From Herbaspirillum rhizosphaerae_A (GTDB lineage Bacteria; Pseudomonadota; Gammaproteobacteria; Burkholderiales; Burkholderiaceae_D), in NCBI RefSeq assembly GCF_046025915.1, contig NZ_JAQQFR010000018.1, positions 23,082 to 87,081 on the forward strand: a DNA stretch of 64,000 bases, read 5' to 3'. Both the position numbers and the translations under genes were made by a program. A model generated the notes under the pieces. The model ran no database searches, was not told the origin of the DNA, and worked only from the letters and a program-made list of their open reading frames with translations. This document shows, piece after piece, positions 51,171 through 59,470 of the stretch; the stretch's first letter is position 1; every line of letters starts with the position of its first letter.

Positions 51171-51201
51171 ACAAAAAGCGGCCTCAAAAGAGAGCCGCCT
51201 T
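51171..51201 (-). terminator. Rho-independent terminator of the thiolase-ligase-PPC operon
   Basis: On the minus strand GCGGC (51198-51194) pairs with GCCGC (51182-51178), with an inner CTC/GAG helix and a TTTT loop. Five T residues follow (51177-51173). It lies just beyond the last gene of the operon. Confidence 0.75.
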
Positions 51202-51222
51202 CATCAATTAAATAACCAAATA

Positions 51223-51690
51223 TCAAGCATGCAAAACCTGCAGCACCTGTTTCGGAATCCACTCCTGCAGCGTAATTTCAATCGTAATAAACGAAAGATT
51301 CGCACCTCGCACAAAGCGCCCCGCAAAAATCTTCCCGTCGACGTCAGCGACTACCCCCTGCAAAGGATTCGCATGCGGCTTGCCGCCACCAAAGCCGATC
51401 TCGCCAAAGACGTTAAGTATCTCCACACCCGGCCCGTTGATTTCCATCTCGCGCCAACCGGTCGGCGTGGCATATTCCAGATGTGCATCGATCAGGCTGC
51501 CGATAGCGCCGCGCACGATAGCGGTCTGCATGCCGTATTGACGGCATAACGCTTCCACGCTCTCGGTGAGGTCCTGATTGGGTTTGAGTCGTGCCATCAC
51601 CAGTTTTCCCAGTGTGCCTTCTTCTACCTGAATGTCGTTGTCGTTGGTGTGTGTCTCTGTGTTTTTTATGAGCGTTGATGTCGTCATCAT
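51223..51690 (-). CDS. PPC/DUF296-domain protein, metal-ligand residues missing
   Basis: This 155-residue protein has one PPC (plant and prokaryote conserved, DUF296) domain at about residues 25-152. LGKLVMARLKPNQDLTESVE, IVRGAIGSLIDAHLEY and EILNVFGEIG are typical. The segment that usually carries HxH and GGH reads PLQGVVADVDGKIFAGRFVR here, so the conserved histidines are absent, unlike in the neighbour upstream. It is the last gene of the operon and overlaps the previous PPC gene by 4 bp. The function is unknown; a structural partner of the His-containing paralogue is inferred. Confidence 0.8.
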   Translation of the reverse strand: MMTTSTLIKNTETHTNDNDIQVEEGTLGKLVMARLKPNQDLTESVEALCRQYGMQTAIVRGAIGSLIDAHLEYATPTGWREMEINGPGVEILNVFGEIGFGGGKPHANPLQGVVADVDGKIFAGRFVRGANLSFITIEITLQEWIPKQVLQVLHA

Positions 51691-52253
51691 GATTCCATGG
51701 GTGTCGGATGCAATAGACTGAATAGCGTCTCTTCATCGCTGTTGACGACGAAAGCGCCTTGGGAAAACAAGCACAGGCGGATGATGAGCGGATCGTCGCC
51801 CACTTCCACCGTGTCGAGCAATAAATGCCCGCCGTGTATCGAACCATCGCCGTCAAGGAAGCCGGCGTGGCAATGCAGCAATATCTTTCCTTCCTGATTC
51901 TGACCAACCGTGATCGCTCCGGTAACGAAGGTGATCACGCCTTCCAGCACATGCGGTGGGCCATAGTCGTACGGACGGTTGGCGTCGCGGGTGTTTTCGA
52001 TGCGGTGGTAGTGCAGCTTGCGCGCGGTGCCGCCGCACATGCGGCCGACGCCGCCGCGTTGGCCGTAGCGATTCAGGACTTCACGCAGGGCTTCGCCGAC
52101 TTTGGTTCCGGGTTGCAGCGTGATGCGCAATTCTTCCGCCGGATTGGCTTCCAGATCCAGCGTGCGCGGGTAGCTCTGCTGGCCGGCGTGAAGAAACTTG
52201 CGTACCTCGACAAATCCCGGATGGCCCTCGGCGGACTTGTTGGAAATTTTCAT
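51687..52253 (-). CDS. PPC/DUF296-domain protein with His motif
   Basis: This 188-residue PPC-domain protein retains the conserved histidines as LLHCHAGFLDGDGSIHGGHL near residues 125-144, a likely metal site. An N-terminal extension of about 35 residues precedes the domain. Starts and stops overlap by 4 bp with both neighbours, the ligase upstream and the second PPC gene downstream, so the three are translationally coupled. Bacterial PPC proteins form trimers; no reaction is established that I can name. In this operon a role next to the acyl-CoA ligase and thiolase is implied. Confidence 0.8.
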   Translation of the reverse strand: MKISNKSAEGHPGFVEVRKFLHAGQQSYPRTLDLEANPAEELRITLQPGTKVGEALREVLNRYGQRGGVGRMCGGTARKLHYHRIENTRDANRPYDYGPPHVLEGVITFVTGAITVGQNQEGKILLHCHAGFLDGDGSIHGGHLLLDTVEVGDDPLIIRLCLFSQGAFVVNSDEETLFSLLHPTPMES

Positions 52254-53854
52254 AAGCGATAGTCACCTTTCTCCTCAAGCAAACTTTTGATCTGCTTTTT
52301 GACGATCTTTCCATAACCGGATTTCGGCATGGTCTCCCAGAACACAAAGCGGCGCGGCCATTTGTATTTGGCGATGCGACTCTCCAGATGCGACAACAGC
52401 GCGTCGCCGTCGGCTTGCTGGCCCGATTTTGCGACGATAACGGCGATGCCGCTTTCGCCCCATTTCGGATCCGGCACGCCGAGCACGGCGACTTCGGATA
52501 CTGAAGGGTGGGTCAGCAGCGCTTCTTCGATCTCGCGCGGATAGACATTGGAGCCGCCCGAGATGTACATGTCGGACGAGCGGCCGGTGATGTAGAGGAA
52601 GCCATCTTCGTCCACATGGCCGAGGTCGCCGGTGTGGAACCAGTCACCCTTGAATGCTTTGGCGTTGGCGTCCGGATTGTTGTGATAACCCATGAAAACT
52701 GCCGGGCCGCGCACGCAGATTTCGCCGGTTTCGAAGGCCTTCAATTTCTTGCAGCTGTCATCAAGGATCGCGATTTCCATGCCGGTACGCGGCATGCCGC
52801 ATGAGCCGACACGCGCTTTCGGATGGGCATCATCTGCTTCGTGCATGTAAGGCGGCAGGAAGGTGATGTTGCCGGTCACTTCGCCGAGGCCGTAATACTG
52901 CACCAGCACCTTGCCGAGTTTCTTCAGGGCATAGACCTGATCGGCGCGGTACATCGGCGCACCGGCGTAGATGACGTGCTTAAGCGAGCTGTGGTCGTAG
53001 CGGTCGACGGATTCGTCTTCGGTCAGGATCTTGACGATGGTCGGGACGGTGAACATGTTGTCCACGCGATGACGCTGCACCAGTTGCCAGGCTTCTTCCG
53101 GCACCAGGCGTTCGGTCGACAGCAGGATGCTGGCGGCGCCGCGCGCGGTGTTGACGACGGCGTGGATACCCGCGCCATGCGACAGCGGTGCGACCACCAG
53201 TGAGCGTGACTGATGCGTCAGGCCGGGCAGCAGGTCGGCCAGGTGGTTGGTGACGACGAAAGCCATTTGCCCGTGCGACAGCATGCCGGCCTTCGGATGG
53301 CCGGTGGTGCCGGAGGTGTAGAAGAACCACAGCGGGTCTTCGTAATCGACTTCCACCTCATCGAAGGACTGATGTGCGCCGATTGCCGTTGCCAGCGTTT
53401 CGAAATCGAGTTCGCCGGCGCGCGGATCCTGCAGCGCGATAACGTGTTTCAGCGCAGGAGAAACCTCTTTCACGGCATCGACGTAGTTGGCGAAACCGCG
53501 GTCGTACAGCATCACGCTTGCACCGCTGGACTGACCGAGGTAGGCCGCTTCCGGCGGCGTGATGCGGACGTTGGTCGGGACCCAGACCATGCCCAGTTTG
53601 AATGCCGCCCAAGCGCTTTCAAAAATCTGCAGGTTGTTGCGCGAATGGACGAGCATCTTGTCGCCCTTGTTCACGCCCAGTTTTTGCAGCGAGTGGGCGA
53701 GGGTGTCGACGCGGTCGTTGATTTGTTTCCAGGTGGCGATTTTGTCGCCTTTGCCGTCCATCGTGCCGTCGCCGATGATCAGGCCGGGTTCGTCGGGAAA
53801 GCGGCGGGCGACGTCGGATAGCAGGCGCCCCAGGTTCATTACTTTGGTTAACAT
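52250..53854 (-). CDS. AMP-forming acyl-CoA synthetase
   Basis: This 534-residue ANL-superfamily ligase activates a carboxylic acid to its CoA thioester. Motifs in order are the P-loop FFYTSGTTGHPKAGMLSHG (about residue 177), YYGLGEVTGN, HTGDLGHVDEDGFLYITGR and GGSNVYPREIEEALLTHP, with the catalytic Lys in PKSGYGKIVKKQI. It is distinct from fadD (2225) and resembles ligases for short, branched or aromatic acids, but no substrate is readable. It lies 127 bp after the thiolase gene and overlaps the PPC gene by 4 bp. Confidence 0.88.
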   Translation of the reverse strand: MLTKVMNLGRLLSDVARRFPDEPGLIIGDGTMDGKGDKIATWKQINDRVDTLAHSLQKLGVNKGDKMLVHSRNNLQIFESAWAAFKLGMVWVPTNVRITPPEAAYLGQSSGASVMLYDRGFANYVDAVKEVSPALKHVIALQDPRAGELDFETLATAIGAHQSFDEVEVDYEDPLWFFYTSGTTGHPKAGMLSHGQMAFVVTNHLADLLPGLTHQSRSLVVAPLSHGAGIHAVVNTARGAASILLSTERLVPEEAWQLVQRHRVDNMFTVPTIVKILTEDESVDRYDHSSLKHVIYAGAPMYRADQVYALKKLGKVLVQYYGLGEVTGNITFLPPYMHEADDAHPKARVGSCGMPRTGMEIAILDDSCKKLKAFETGEICVRGPAVFMGYHNNPDANAKAFKGDWFHTGDLGHVDEDGFLYITGRSSDMYISGGSNVYPREIEEALLTHPSVSEVAVLGVPDPKWGESGIAVIVAKSGQQADGDALLSHLESRIAKYKWPRRFVFWETMPKSGYGKIVKKQIKSLLEEKGDYRL

Positions 53855-53981
53855 CGTCTCGCTCGTGTGTATTTTTTATGTGAATCGGTGTTGCTGATAG
53901 TGCTGCCGGCAGTGCTCGTTACACTACTGCTGTCGTCCCAGCGAACGCTGGAATGACAGGGATAATTGGGGACGTGATTGA

Positions 53982-55157
53982 TCAATGCACGCGTTCCAGA
54001 ATGCTCACGTAATTTGCCACTGCAGCGCCACCCATGTTGAATACGCCGGCATAGCGCGCATTCGGAATCTGCATGTCGCCCGCATCGTGGCTGGCCTGCA
54101 TCGCCGCCATCACGTGCATCGACACACCGGTCGCGCCGACCGGATGGCCCTTGGATTTCAAGCCGCCGGATGGATTGATCGGCAGGCGGCCATTCTTGGC
54201 TGTCACGCCATCGAGAATCGCGCGTGCGCCTTGACCCGGTTCCGCCAGGCCCATCGCTTCGTATTCCAGCAACTCGGCAATGGTGAAGCAGTCGTGTGTT
54301 TCAACCAGCGACAGATCCAGCAGTTTCAGATCAGCTTGTTTCAATGCCTGCTGCCAGGCCAGCGTGCCGGCTTCGAAGCGTGTCGGGTCGCGGCGCGACA
54401 GCGGCAGGAAATCGTTGACGTGCACGGCGGCGCGGAAGGTCACGGCGCGCTCCATGGTCTTGGCGACGTCGGCCGCGCTCAGCACCAGCGCGGCGGCGCC
54501 GTCGGAGATCAGCGAGCAGTCGGTGCGTTTCAGCGGACCGGCGACGAAGGGATTTTTTTCCGACACAGTGCGGCAGAAGTCAAAACCAAAATCCTTGCGC
54601 ATGTGGGCGTAAGGATTGCTCATGCCGTTCTTATGATTCTTGGCGGCAATAGCGGCCAGCGCATCCGACTGATCGCCGTAACGGTCGAAGTAGGCTTGGG
54701 CAATCTTGCCGAATACGCCTGCAAAACCACCGGGGATGCCGGCCTCTTCCTTCGCGTAGCAGCATTTGAGCAGCACTTCGCCGACTTGCGGCGTGGCCAG
54801 TTCGGTCATCTTTTCAAAGCCGATCACCAGCGCGTGCTTGGCCTGGCCGGACAGGATCGATTGCATGCCCGAGTGGATCGCAGCGGAGCCGGTGGCGCAG
54901 GCGTTCTCGACGCGTACGGCTGGCTTGAAGCGTAGCGCGGGCAGGGTGTTGAACACCAGCGACGACGGAAAGTCTTGATACAGAAAACCGCCGTTGAAGG
55001 TGCCGATATGGATGGAGCCGATGTCTTCCGGCGTCAGGCCTGCGTGTTCGATGGCGGCCTTGGCGACCTGGCCGATCAGTGCTTCCGGATCGATGCCGTC
55101 GAGTTTGCCGAATTGGGAATGGTTCCAGCCGGTGATGCAGGGTGCAGATGCAGTCAT
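53982..55157 (-). CDS. Thiolase-like acyltransferase, SCP2/SCPx type
   Basis: This 391-residue enzyme has the thiolase fold with catalytic Cys87 in VENACATGSAA. The SCP2-type HDCF box (ETHDCFTIAELLEYEAMG) replaces the usual NEAFA, and a GGLKSKGHPVGATG loop follows. The second catalytic cysteine of classical thiolases is replaced by FNMGGAAVANY near the C-terminus. Such enzymes usually cleave branched or cyclic beta-ketoacyl-CoA, often with an OB-fold DUF35 partner that is absent here. It is the first gene of the minus-strand operon, with AGGAA 6 bases before the ATG and a sigma-54 promoter just upstream. Confidence 0.87.
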   Translation of the reverse strand: MTASAPCITGWNHSQFGKLDGIDPEALIGQVAKAAIEHAGLTPEDIGSIHIGTFNGGFLYQDFPSSLVFNTLPALRFKPAVRVENACATGSAAIHSGMQSILSGQAKHALVIGFEKMTELATPQVGEVLLKCCYAKEEAGIPGGFAGVFGKIAQAYFDRYGDQSDALAAIAAKNHKNGMSNPYAHMRKDFGFDFCRTVSEKNPFVAGPLKRTDCSLISDGAAALVLSAADVAKTMERAVTFRAAVHVNDFLPLSRRDPTRFEAGTLAWQQALKQADLKLLDLSLVETHDCFTIAELLEYEAMGLAEPGQGARAILDGVTAKNGRLPINPSGGLKSKGHPVGATGVSMHVMAAMQASHDAGDMQIPNARYAGVFNMGGAAVANYVSILERVH

Positions 55158-55193
55158 TTTGGTTCCTGAAAAGAGTGTGTTGGAACAGCAATA

Positions 55194-55209
55194 TGCAAAA
55201 ACGATGCCA
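55194..55209 (-). promoter_or_regulatory. Sigma-54 promoter of the thiolase operon
   Basis: On the minus strand it reads TGGCATCGTTTTTGCA: GG and GC exactly 10 bp apart, 10 of 12 consensus positions. The start point would be near 55184, leaving about 26 nt of leader before the thiolase ATG at 55157. Confidence 0.7.
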
Positions 55210-55407
55210 CGATTTTTTTAGCCCGCCGCTGTCTCGCTTGCGTTGATTTTTATGGTGTCGGCCGGGCGTGGTTGGCCCGCGATGACGCGGTTTGCAGGCC
55301 GTGATGGCGGTAAACATAGCACGTCGCGAGCAGCTTTGAATTTGCTGCGCTGCGGGATGGATTTGCTACCTGAACCGATGACAACTGTATGCCAACTGTA
55401 TAAGGCA

Positions 55408-55423
55408 TGCGACAGGTGTCGCA
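55408..55423. promoter_or_regulatory. Candidate enhancer (UAS) for a sigma-54 activator
   Basis: TGCGACA-GG-TGTCGCA is a perfect 7-2-7 palindrome. Its centre is about 158 bp upstream of the rightward start point and about 232 bp upstream of the leftward one, both normal enhancer distances. An IHF-like match (AATCAGGCGTTTA, 55464-55476, one mismatch) lies between it and the rightward promoter. The likely binder is the activator at 62646; that is inference. Confidence 0.5.
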
Positions 55424-55547
55424 GGAAAATAAACACTCAATATACCGCTTACATCCCTTGTCGAATCAGGCGTTTATCGCAGAGAATGTACTTGCAATGC
55501 CGACTTCAGGGAGGGGCGTGCAAGTTGAAGAAGACACTTTGACGACT

Positions 55548-55563
55548 TGGCATCCAAATTGCT
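55548..55563 (+). promoter_or_regulatory. Sigma-54 promoter of the TRAP-SDR operon
   Basis: TGGCATCCAAATTGCT has GG (55549-55550) and GC (55561-55562) exactly 10 bp apart and fits 10 of 12 consensus positions. It shares TGGCATC with the leftward promoter. Transcription would start near 55573. Confidence 0.75.
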
Positions 55564-55663
55564 CTAGGACGCATAAGCAGTGCTGAATTAGTCGTTACTA
55601 GTTATTCGTATCGGCAAGACAGGCAACATAAATTAACCAAAACTAAAATCAGGAGACAAACAG

Positions 55664-56701
55664 ATGGGTAACCCAACTGCTAGCATCACTCGCCGTCGTT
55701 TTTTGAAGACCGTTTCCGTCGCCTCGGCCGCTGCCGCCACCGGCATGATGTCGACCAAGGCATTTGCCGCCGCTGAGTTCACGCTGAAGTACGCCAACAA
55801 CCTGCCGGCAACTCACCCGATGAATCTGCGCGCCAAGGAAATGGCCGCCAAGATCGCGACCGAGTCCAAGGGCCGCATCGACTTCCAGGTGTATCCGAAC
55901 AACCAGCTCGGTAACGATACCGACACCCTGGGCCAGGTGCGCGCGGGCGCGGTTGACTTCTTCACGCTGTCCCCGCTGATCCTCGGCACACTGGTACCGG
56001 CTGCGCAGATCAGCGGCGTCGGTTTCGCCTTCAAGGATTACAACCAGGTCTGGGCTGCCATGGATGGCGAGCTGGGCGCGCATGTGCGCAAGCAGATCGA
56101 CGCCAAGTCGACCGTCTTCGCGTTTGAAAAAATCTGGGACAACGGCTACCGCCAGATCACCAACAGCACCCGTCCGATCAACAAGCCGGAAGACCTCAAG
56201 GGCATGAAGCTGCGCGTGCCGCCAAGCCCGCTGTGGACATCGATGTTCCGCGCCTTCGATGCGGCGCCGGCCAGCATCAACTTCGCCGAAGTGTATTCCG
56301 CGCTGCAGACCAAGATCGTCGAAGGCCAGGAAAATCCGATGGCGATCATTTCGACCGCCAAGCTGTACGAAGTGCAGAAATTCTGTTCAATGACCAATCA
56401 CATGTGGGACGGTTTCTGGTTCCTCGCCAACAAGAAGTCCTTCGAGCGTCTGCCGAAAGACCTGCAAGAAATCGTTACCCGCAACGTCAATGAAGCCGGC
56501 ATGAAGCAACGTGCCGACGTCAAGGCGCTGAACGATTCGCTGGCGACCGAAATGAAGGGCAAGGGTCTGGCCTTCAACGACACCGACAATGAAGCCTTCC
56601 GCGCCAAGCTGCGCAGCGCTGGTTTCTACGCCGAGTGGCACAAGAAGTTCGGCGACGAACCTTGGGCGCTGTTGGAGAAATACACCGGGAAGTTGGCGTA
56701 A
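55664..56701 (+). CDS. TRAP transporter substrate-binding protein (DctP family)
   Basis: This 345-residue periplasmic receptor has a twin-arginine-like signal (ITRRRFLKTVSVASAAAA) with cleavage near AFA-AAEF. YANNLPATHPMNLRAKEMA, YPNNQLGNDTDTLGQVRAG and the carboxylate-clamp region KGMKLRVPPSPLWTSMF match DctP-type receptors, where the Arg binds an organic acid. AGGAG precedes the ATG. The stop codon abuts the permease start with no gap, and the sigma-54 promoter is the first element upstream. Confidence 0.9.
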   Translation: MGNPTASITRRRFLKTVSVASAAAATGMMSTKAFAAAEFTLKYANNLPATHPMNLRAKEMAAKIATESKGRIDFQVYPNNQLGNDTDTLGQVRAGAVDFFTLSPLILGTLVPAAQISGVGFAFKDYNQVWAAMDGELGAHVRKQIDAKSTVFAFEKIWDNGYRQITNSTRPINKPEDLKGMKLRVPPSPLWTSMFRAFDAAPASINFAEVYSALQTKIVEGQENPMAIISTAKLYEVQKFCSMTNHMWDGFWFLANKKSFERLPKDLQEIVTRNVNEAGMKQRADVKALNDSLATEMKGKGLAFNDTDNEAFRAKLRSAGFYAEWHKKFGDEPWALLEKYTGKLA

Positions 56702-58600
56702 ATGGAAGCGGCGATGACCGAAGTGAGAATGCCTTCTGCATCGGCGCCGAGCAACCCGCTGGCGCGTTTGCTGGCGGGCGTCAATCGCGGCGTGATGCAC
56801 GTTGTCGCCGCCGTTGCCGCCGCACTGGTGGTGGTGGAAACCGCGGTGCTGCTGGCCGGCGTGATCTACCGTTATGCATTGCACGATCCGCTGATCTGGT
56901 CGGACGAACTGGCCTCGACATTGTTCATCTGGCTGTCGATGCTGGGTGCGGTGCTGGCGCTGGACCGTGGCGAACATATGCGCCTGACCGCCATCGTCAA
57001 CCGGCTTTCGGACAAATGGCGTATCTGGCTGGAAACCGTAGCGGCATTGATCGTCTGTATCTTCGTGCTGATGATCATTCATCCTGCCGTTGATCATGCG
57101 TCGGAACAGATGGCGATCACGACGCCGGCACTGGAAATTCCTGACGGCTTGCGTGCGGCGGCCTTGCCGGTCGGCGCGATCCTGATGTTCCTGGCGGCGA
57201 TTGCACGCATGGCCAGTCGCTCCAGCGTCAGGCAGGTGCTTTCTGCCGTGGCGGTGGTGGCAGTGATCGGCGCCGTGCTGTGGATCGCCAAGCCTGCTTT
57301 GCTGGCCATGGGTAACTACAACCTGATCGTGTTCTTTGTGCTGCTGATCGGTGTGTGTGTAGCGGGTGGTATTCCGATTGCGTTCGCCTTCGGGACTGCG
57401 ACGATGGCCTATCTGACGATTGCCACCGGTGCACCGATGATGATTGTCGTGAGCCGGATGGATGAAGGCATGTCCAGCCTGATCCTGTTGTCGGTGCCGT
57501 TGTTCGTCTTGCTGGGTTCCTTGCTGGAAATCAGCGGCCTCGCCCGTACCTTGATTGATTTCATGGCGGCCTTGCTAGGTCACGTACGCGGCGGCCTCCA
57601 ATACGTGCTGCTGGGCGCGATGTTCCTGGTGTCCGGTATCTCCGGCTCCAAGGCGGCTGACATGGCGGCAATTGCCCCGGCGCTGTTCCCGGAAATGAAG
57701 AAGCGTGGTTCCAAGCCGGAAGAACTGGTGGCCTTGCTGTCGTCCTCCGGCGCCATGACGGAAACCATTCCACCCAGCCTGGTGTTGATTACCATCGGCG
57801 CGGTGTGCAGCGTATCGATTACGGCGCTGTTCATCGGCGGCCTGATGCCGGCGGTGATTGCGACGATTGCGATTGGCACCATCTGCTGGTTCCGCGCCCG
57901 TCGTGAACCGATGCCGGACGTCAAACGCGCCACCATCGGCGTGATCGGTAAGACCCTCATTGCGGCGATTCCTGCACTGGCCTTGCCGATGCTGATTCGC
58001 GTGGCGGTGATTGAAGGTGTGGCAACGGCAACCGAAGTGGCAACCATCGGTGTGGCCTACACGATCATTGTCGGTCTGATCATGCATGCCTTCATGAAGC
58101 ACATCGACTTCAAACGCATCTATCCGATGCTGGTGGAAGCGGCGACCTTGTCGGGTGCGATTCTGCTGATCATCGGCATGGCGACGTCAATGGCGTGGGC
58201 ACTGACGCAGTCGGGCTTCTCAGCCAAGTTGGTGGCGTTGATGCAAGGCGTACCTGGTGGCGGGTTTGGCTTCCTGCTGATTACCATCGTGATCTTCATC
58301 GTGCTGGGCAGCATCCTGGAAGGCATTCCGGCGATTGTGCTGTTCGGGCCGCTGCTGTTCCCGGTTGCCCGCTCACTCGGCATCCATGACGTGCATTACG
58401 CGATGGTCGTGATTCTGGCGATGGGTATCGGCTTGTTTGCGCCACCGTTTGGCGTCGGTTTCTATGCCGCCTGCGCGATCGGCAAGGTATCGCCGGACAA
58501 GGTCTTCAACCGGGTCTGGAGTTATCTGGCGGCGCTCGTGGTCGCACTACTGGTCGTGGCTGCGGTGCCGTGGATTTCCATCGGCTTCCTGGAACACTGA
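56702..58600 (+). CDS. TRAP transporter permease, fused small and large subunits (DctQM)
   Basis: This 632-residue inner-membrane protein joins a DctQ-like four-helix domain (about residues 20-175; WSDELASTLFIWLSMLGAV) to a DctM-like domain of about 12 helices (about 210-632). IPIAFAFGTATMAYL and SGSKAADMAAIAPALFPEM are typical of DctM, and the last helices contain LFAPPFGVGFYAACAIG. The fusion fixes one-to-one stoichiometry. It uses a sodium gradient to import the acid bound by the DctP protein encoded immediately before it. Confidence 0.92.
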   Translation: MEAAMTEVRMPSASAPSNPLARLLAGVNRGVMHVVAAVAAALVVVETAVLLAGVIYRYALHDPLIWSDELASTLFIWLSMLGAVLALDRGEHMRLTAIVNRLSDKWRIWLETVAALIVCIFVLMIIHPAVDHASEQMAITTPALEIPDGLRAAALPVGAILMFLAAIARMASRSSVRQVLSAVAVVAVIGAVLWIAKPALLAMGNYNLIVFFVLLIGVCVAGGIPIAFAFGTATMAYLTIATGAPMMIVVSRMDEGMSSLILLSVPLFVLLGSLLEISGLARTLIDFMAALLGHVRGGLQYVLLGAMFLVSGISGSKAADMAAIAPALFPEMKKRGSKPEELVALLSSSGAMTETIPPSLVLITIGAVCSVSITALFIGGLMPAVIATIAIGTICWFRARREPMPDVKRATIGVIGKTLIAAIPALALPMLIRVAVIEGVATATEVATIGVAYTIIVGLIMHAFMKHIDFKRIYPMLVEAATLSGAILLIIGMATSMAWALTQSGFSAKLVALMQGVPGGGFGFLLITIVIFIVLGSILEGIPAIVLFGPLLFPVARSLGIHDVHYAMVVILAMGIGLFAPPFGVGFYAACAIGKVSPDKVFNRVWSYLAALVVALLVVAAVPWISIGFLEH

Positions 58601-58627
58601 TTAGCAACACCAACAAAATCTAAAAAC

Positions 58628-58658
58628 GGCGGCTTGCACCTTTCCCTCGCAAGCCGCC
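58628..58658. repeat. Intercistronic 10-bp hairpin
   Basis: GGCGGCTTGC (58628-58637) pairs perfectly with GCAAGCCGCC (58649-58658) between the permease and the first dehydrogenase. It has no T-run on the plus strand, so it may protect the upstream mRNA. The five A residues before it would give a T-run only for minus-strand transcripts. Confidence 0.8.
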
Positions 58659-58675
58659 ATCCTCACGGAGACAAC

Positions 58676-59458
58676 ATGAACCAAAATGATAGCGGCGCCC
58701 GCGTGGCGCTCGTGACGGGCGGAGCCATGGGTATCGGCGCCGCAATTTCCCAGCGTCTGGCGCGCGACGGCTACACCGTACTGGTCTCGGACATCAATCT
58801 GGAGGCGGCCAAGGCCACCGCCGACAAGATCAATGCCGATGGCGGCACGGGGTGGGGTAGAGCGGCACCGCTGGCGATGGATGTCAGCAAAGCCGACTCC
58901 ATTGCTGCCGCTTTTGCCAATGTCGAAAAAGACTATGGCCGCTGTGACGTGCTGGTCAATAACGCCGGCGTCGCCAAGACTTTTCCTTTTCTTGACTACC
59001 CGCTCGACAACTGGCTGATGACGATGAACATCAACGTCACCGGCGTCCTGCTCTGCGGCCAGCACGCAGCGCGCATGATGGTGCAAAAGAAGTGGGGGCG
59101 GATTGTCAATATTTCGTCTGTCTCCGGCATCCGTGCCGGCACCGGACGCACCGCTTACGGCACATCGAAAGCTGCCGTCATCGGCTTGACCAAGCAGATG
59201 GCCATCGAACTCGCCGGACACGGTATTACCGTCAACAGCGTCGCACCGGGACCGGTCGACACGCCATTGACGCAAGCCGTGCATTCGCCGGAAACACGCA
59301 AGAGCTTCACCGCCGGCGTGCCTATGCATCGCTACGGCAGCACCGATGAAATCGCCGCCGCAGTGTCCTTCCTGGCAGCTGACGATTCGTCCTACATCAC
59401 CGGCCACGTGGTGCCGGTGGATGGCGGCTTTGTGGCCGCCGGCATCCTCGATATCTGA
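58676..59458 (+). CDS. Short-chain dehydrogenase/reductase 1
   Basis: This 260-residue classical SDR oxidises an alcohol or reduces a ketone with NAD(P). The cofactor turn is TGGAMGIG (residues 11-18), followed by NNAG. The catalytic Ser is in NISSVSGIRAG and YGTSK carries the Tyr and Lys. It ends with a PVDGGFVAAGILDI tail typical of FabG-like enzymes. CGGAG precedes the ATG. It lies 75 bp after the permease with a hairpin between, and 12 bp before the second SDR gene. Confidence 0.87.
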   Translation: MNQNDSGARVALVTGGAMGIGAAISQRLARDGYTVLVSDINLEAAKATADKINADGGTGWGRAAPLAMDVSKADSIAAAFANVEKDYGRCDVLVNNAGVAKTFPFLDYPLDNWLMTMNINVTGVLLCGQHAARMMVQKKWGRIVNISSVSGIRAGTGRTAYGTSKAAVIGLTKQMAIELAGHGITVNSVAPGPVDTPLTQAVHSPETRKSFTAGVPMHRYGSTDEIAAAVSFLAADDSSYITGHVVPVDGGFVAAGILDI

Positions 59459-59470
59459 TCGGAGCGCATC

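Larger units (their letters stand above)
50927..51222. other. Intergenic region with large hairpin and minus-strand terminator
   Basis: No gene is seen. The stretch is nearly filled by a 126-nt hairpin (51006-51131) and a terminator facing the PPC genes (51171-51201). Between them lies the small palindrome ACCTG-AA-CAGGT (51138-51149). Confidence 0.7.
55158..55663. other. 506-bp divergent control region of the catabolic cluster
   Basis: No coding sequence is seen. Left to right: a minus-strand sigma-54 promoter (55194-55209), about 170 bp without clear signals, two AACTGTAT direct repeats 11 bp apart (55383-55390, 55394-55401), a perfect palindrome (55408-55423), an IHF-like site (55464-55476), a plus-strand sigma-54 promoter (55548-55563) and a leader of about 90 nt to dctP with AGGAG near 55651. 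Confidence 0.7.
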
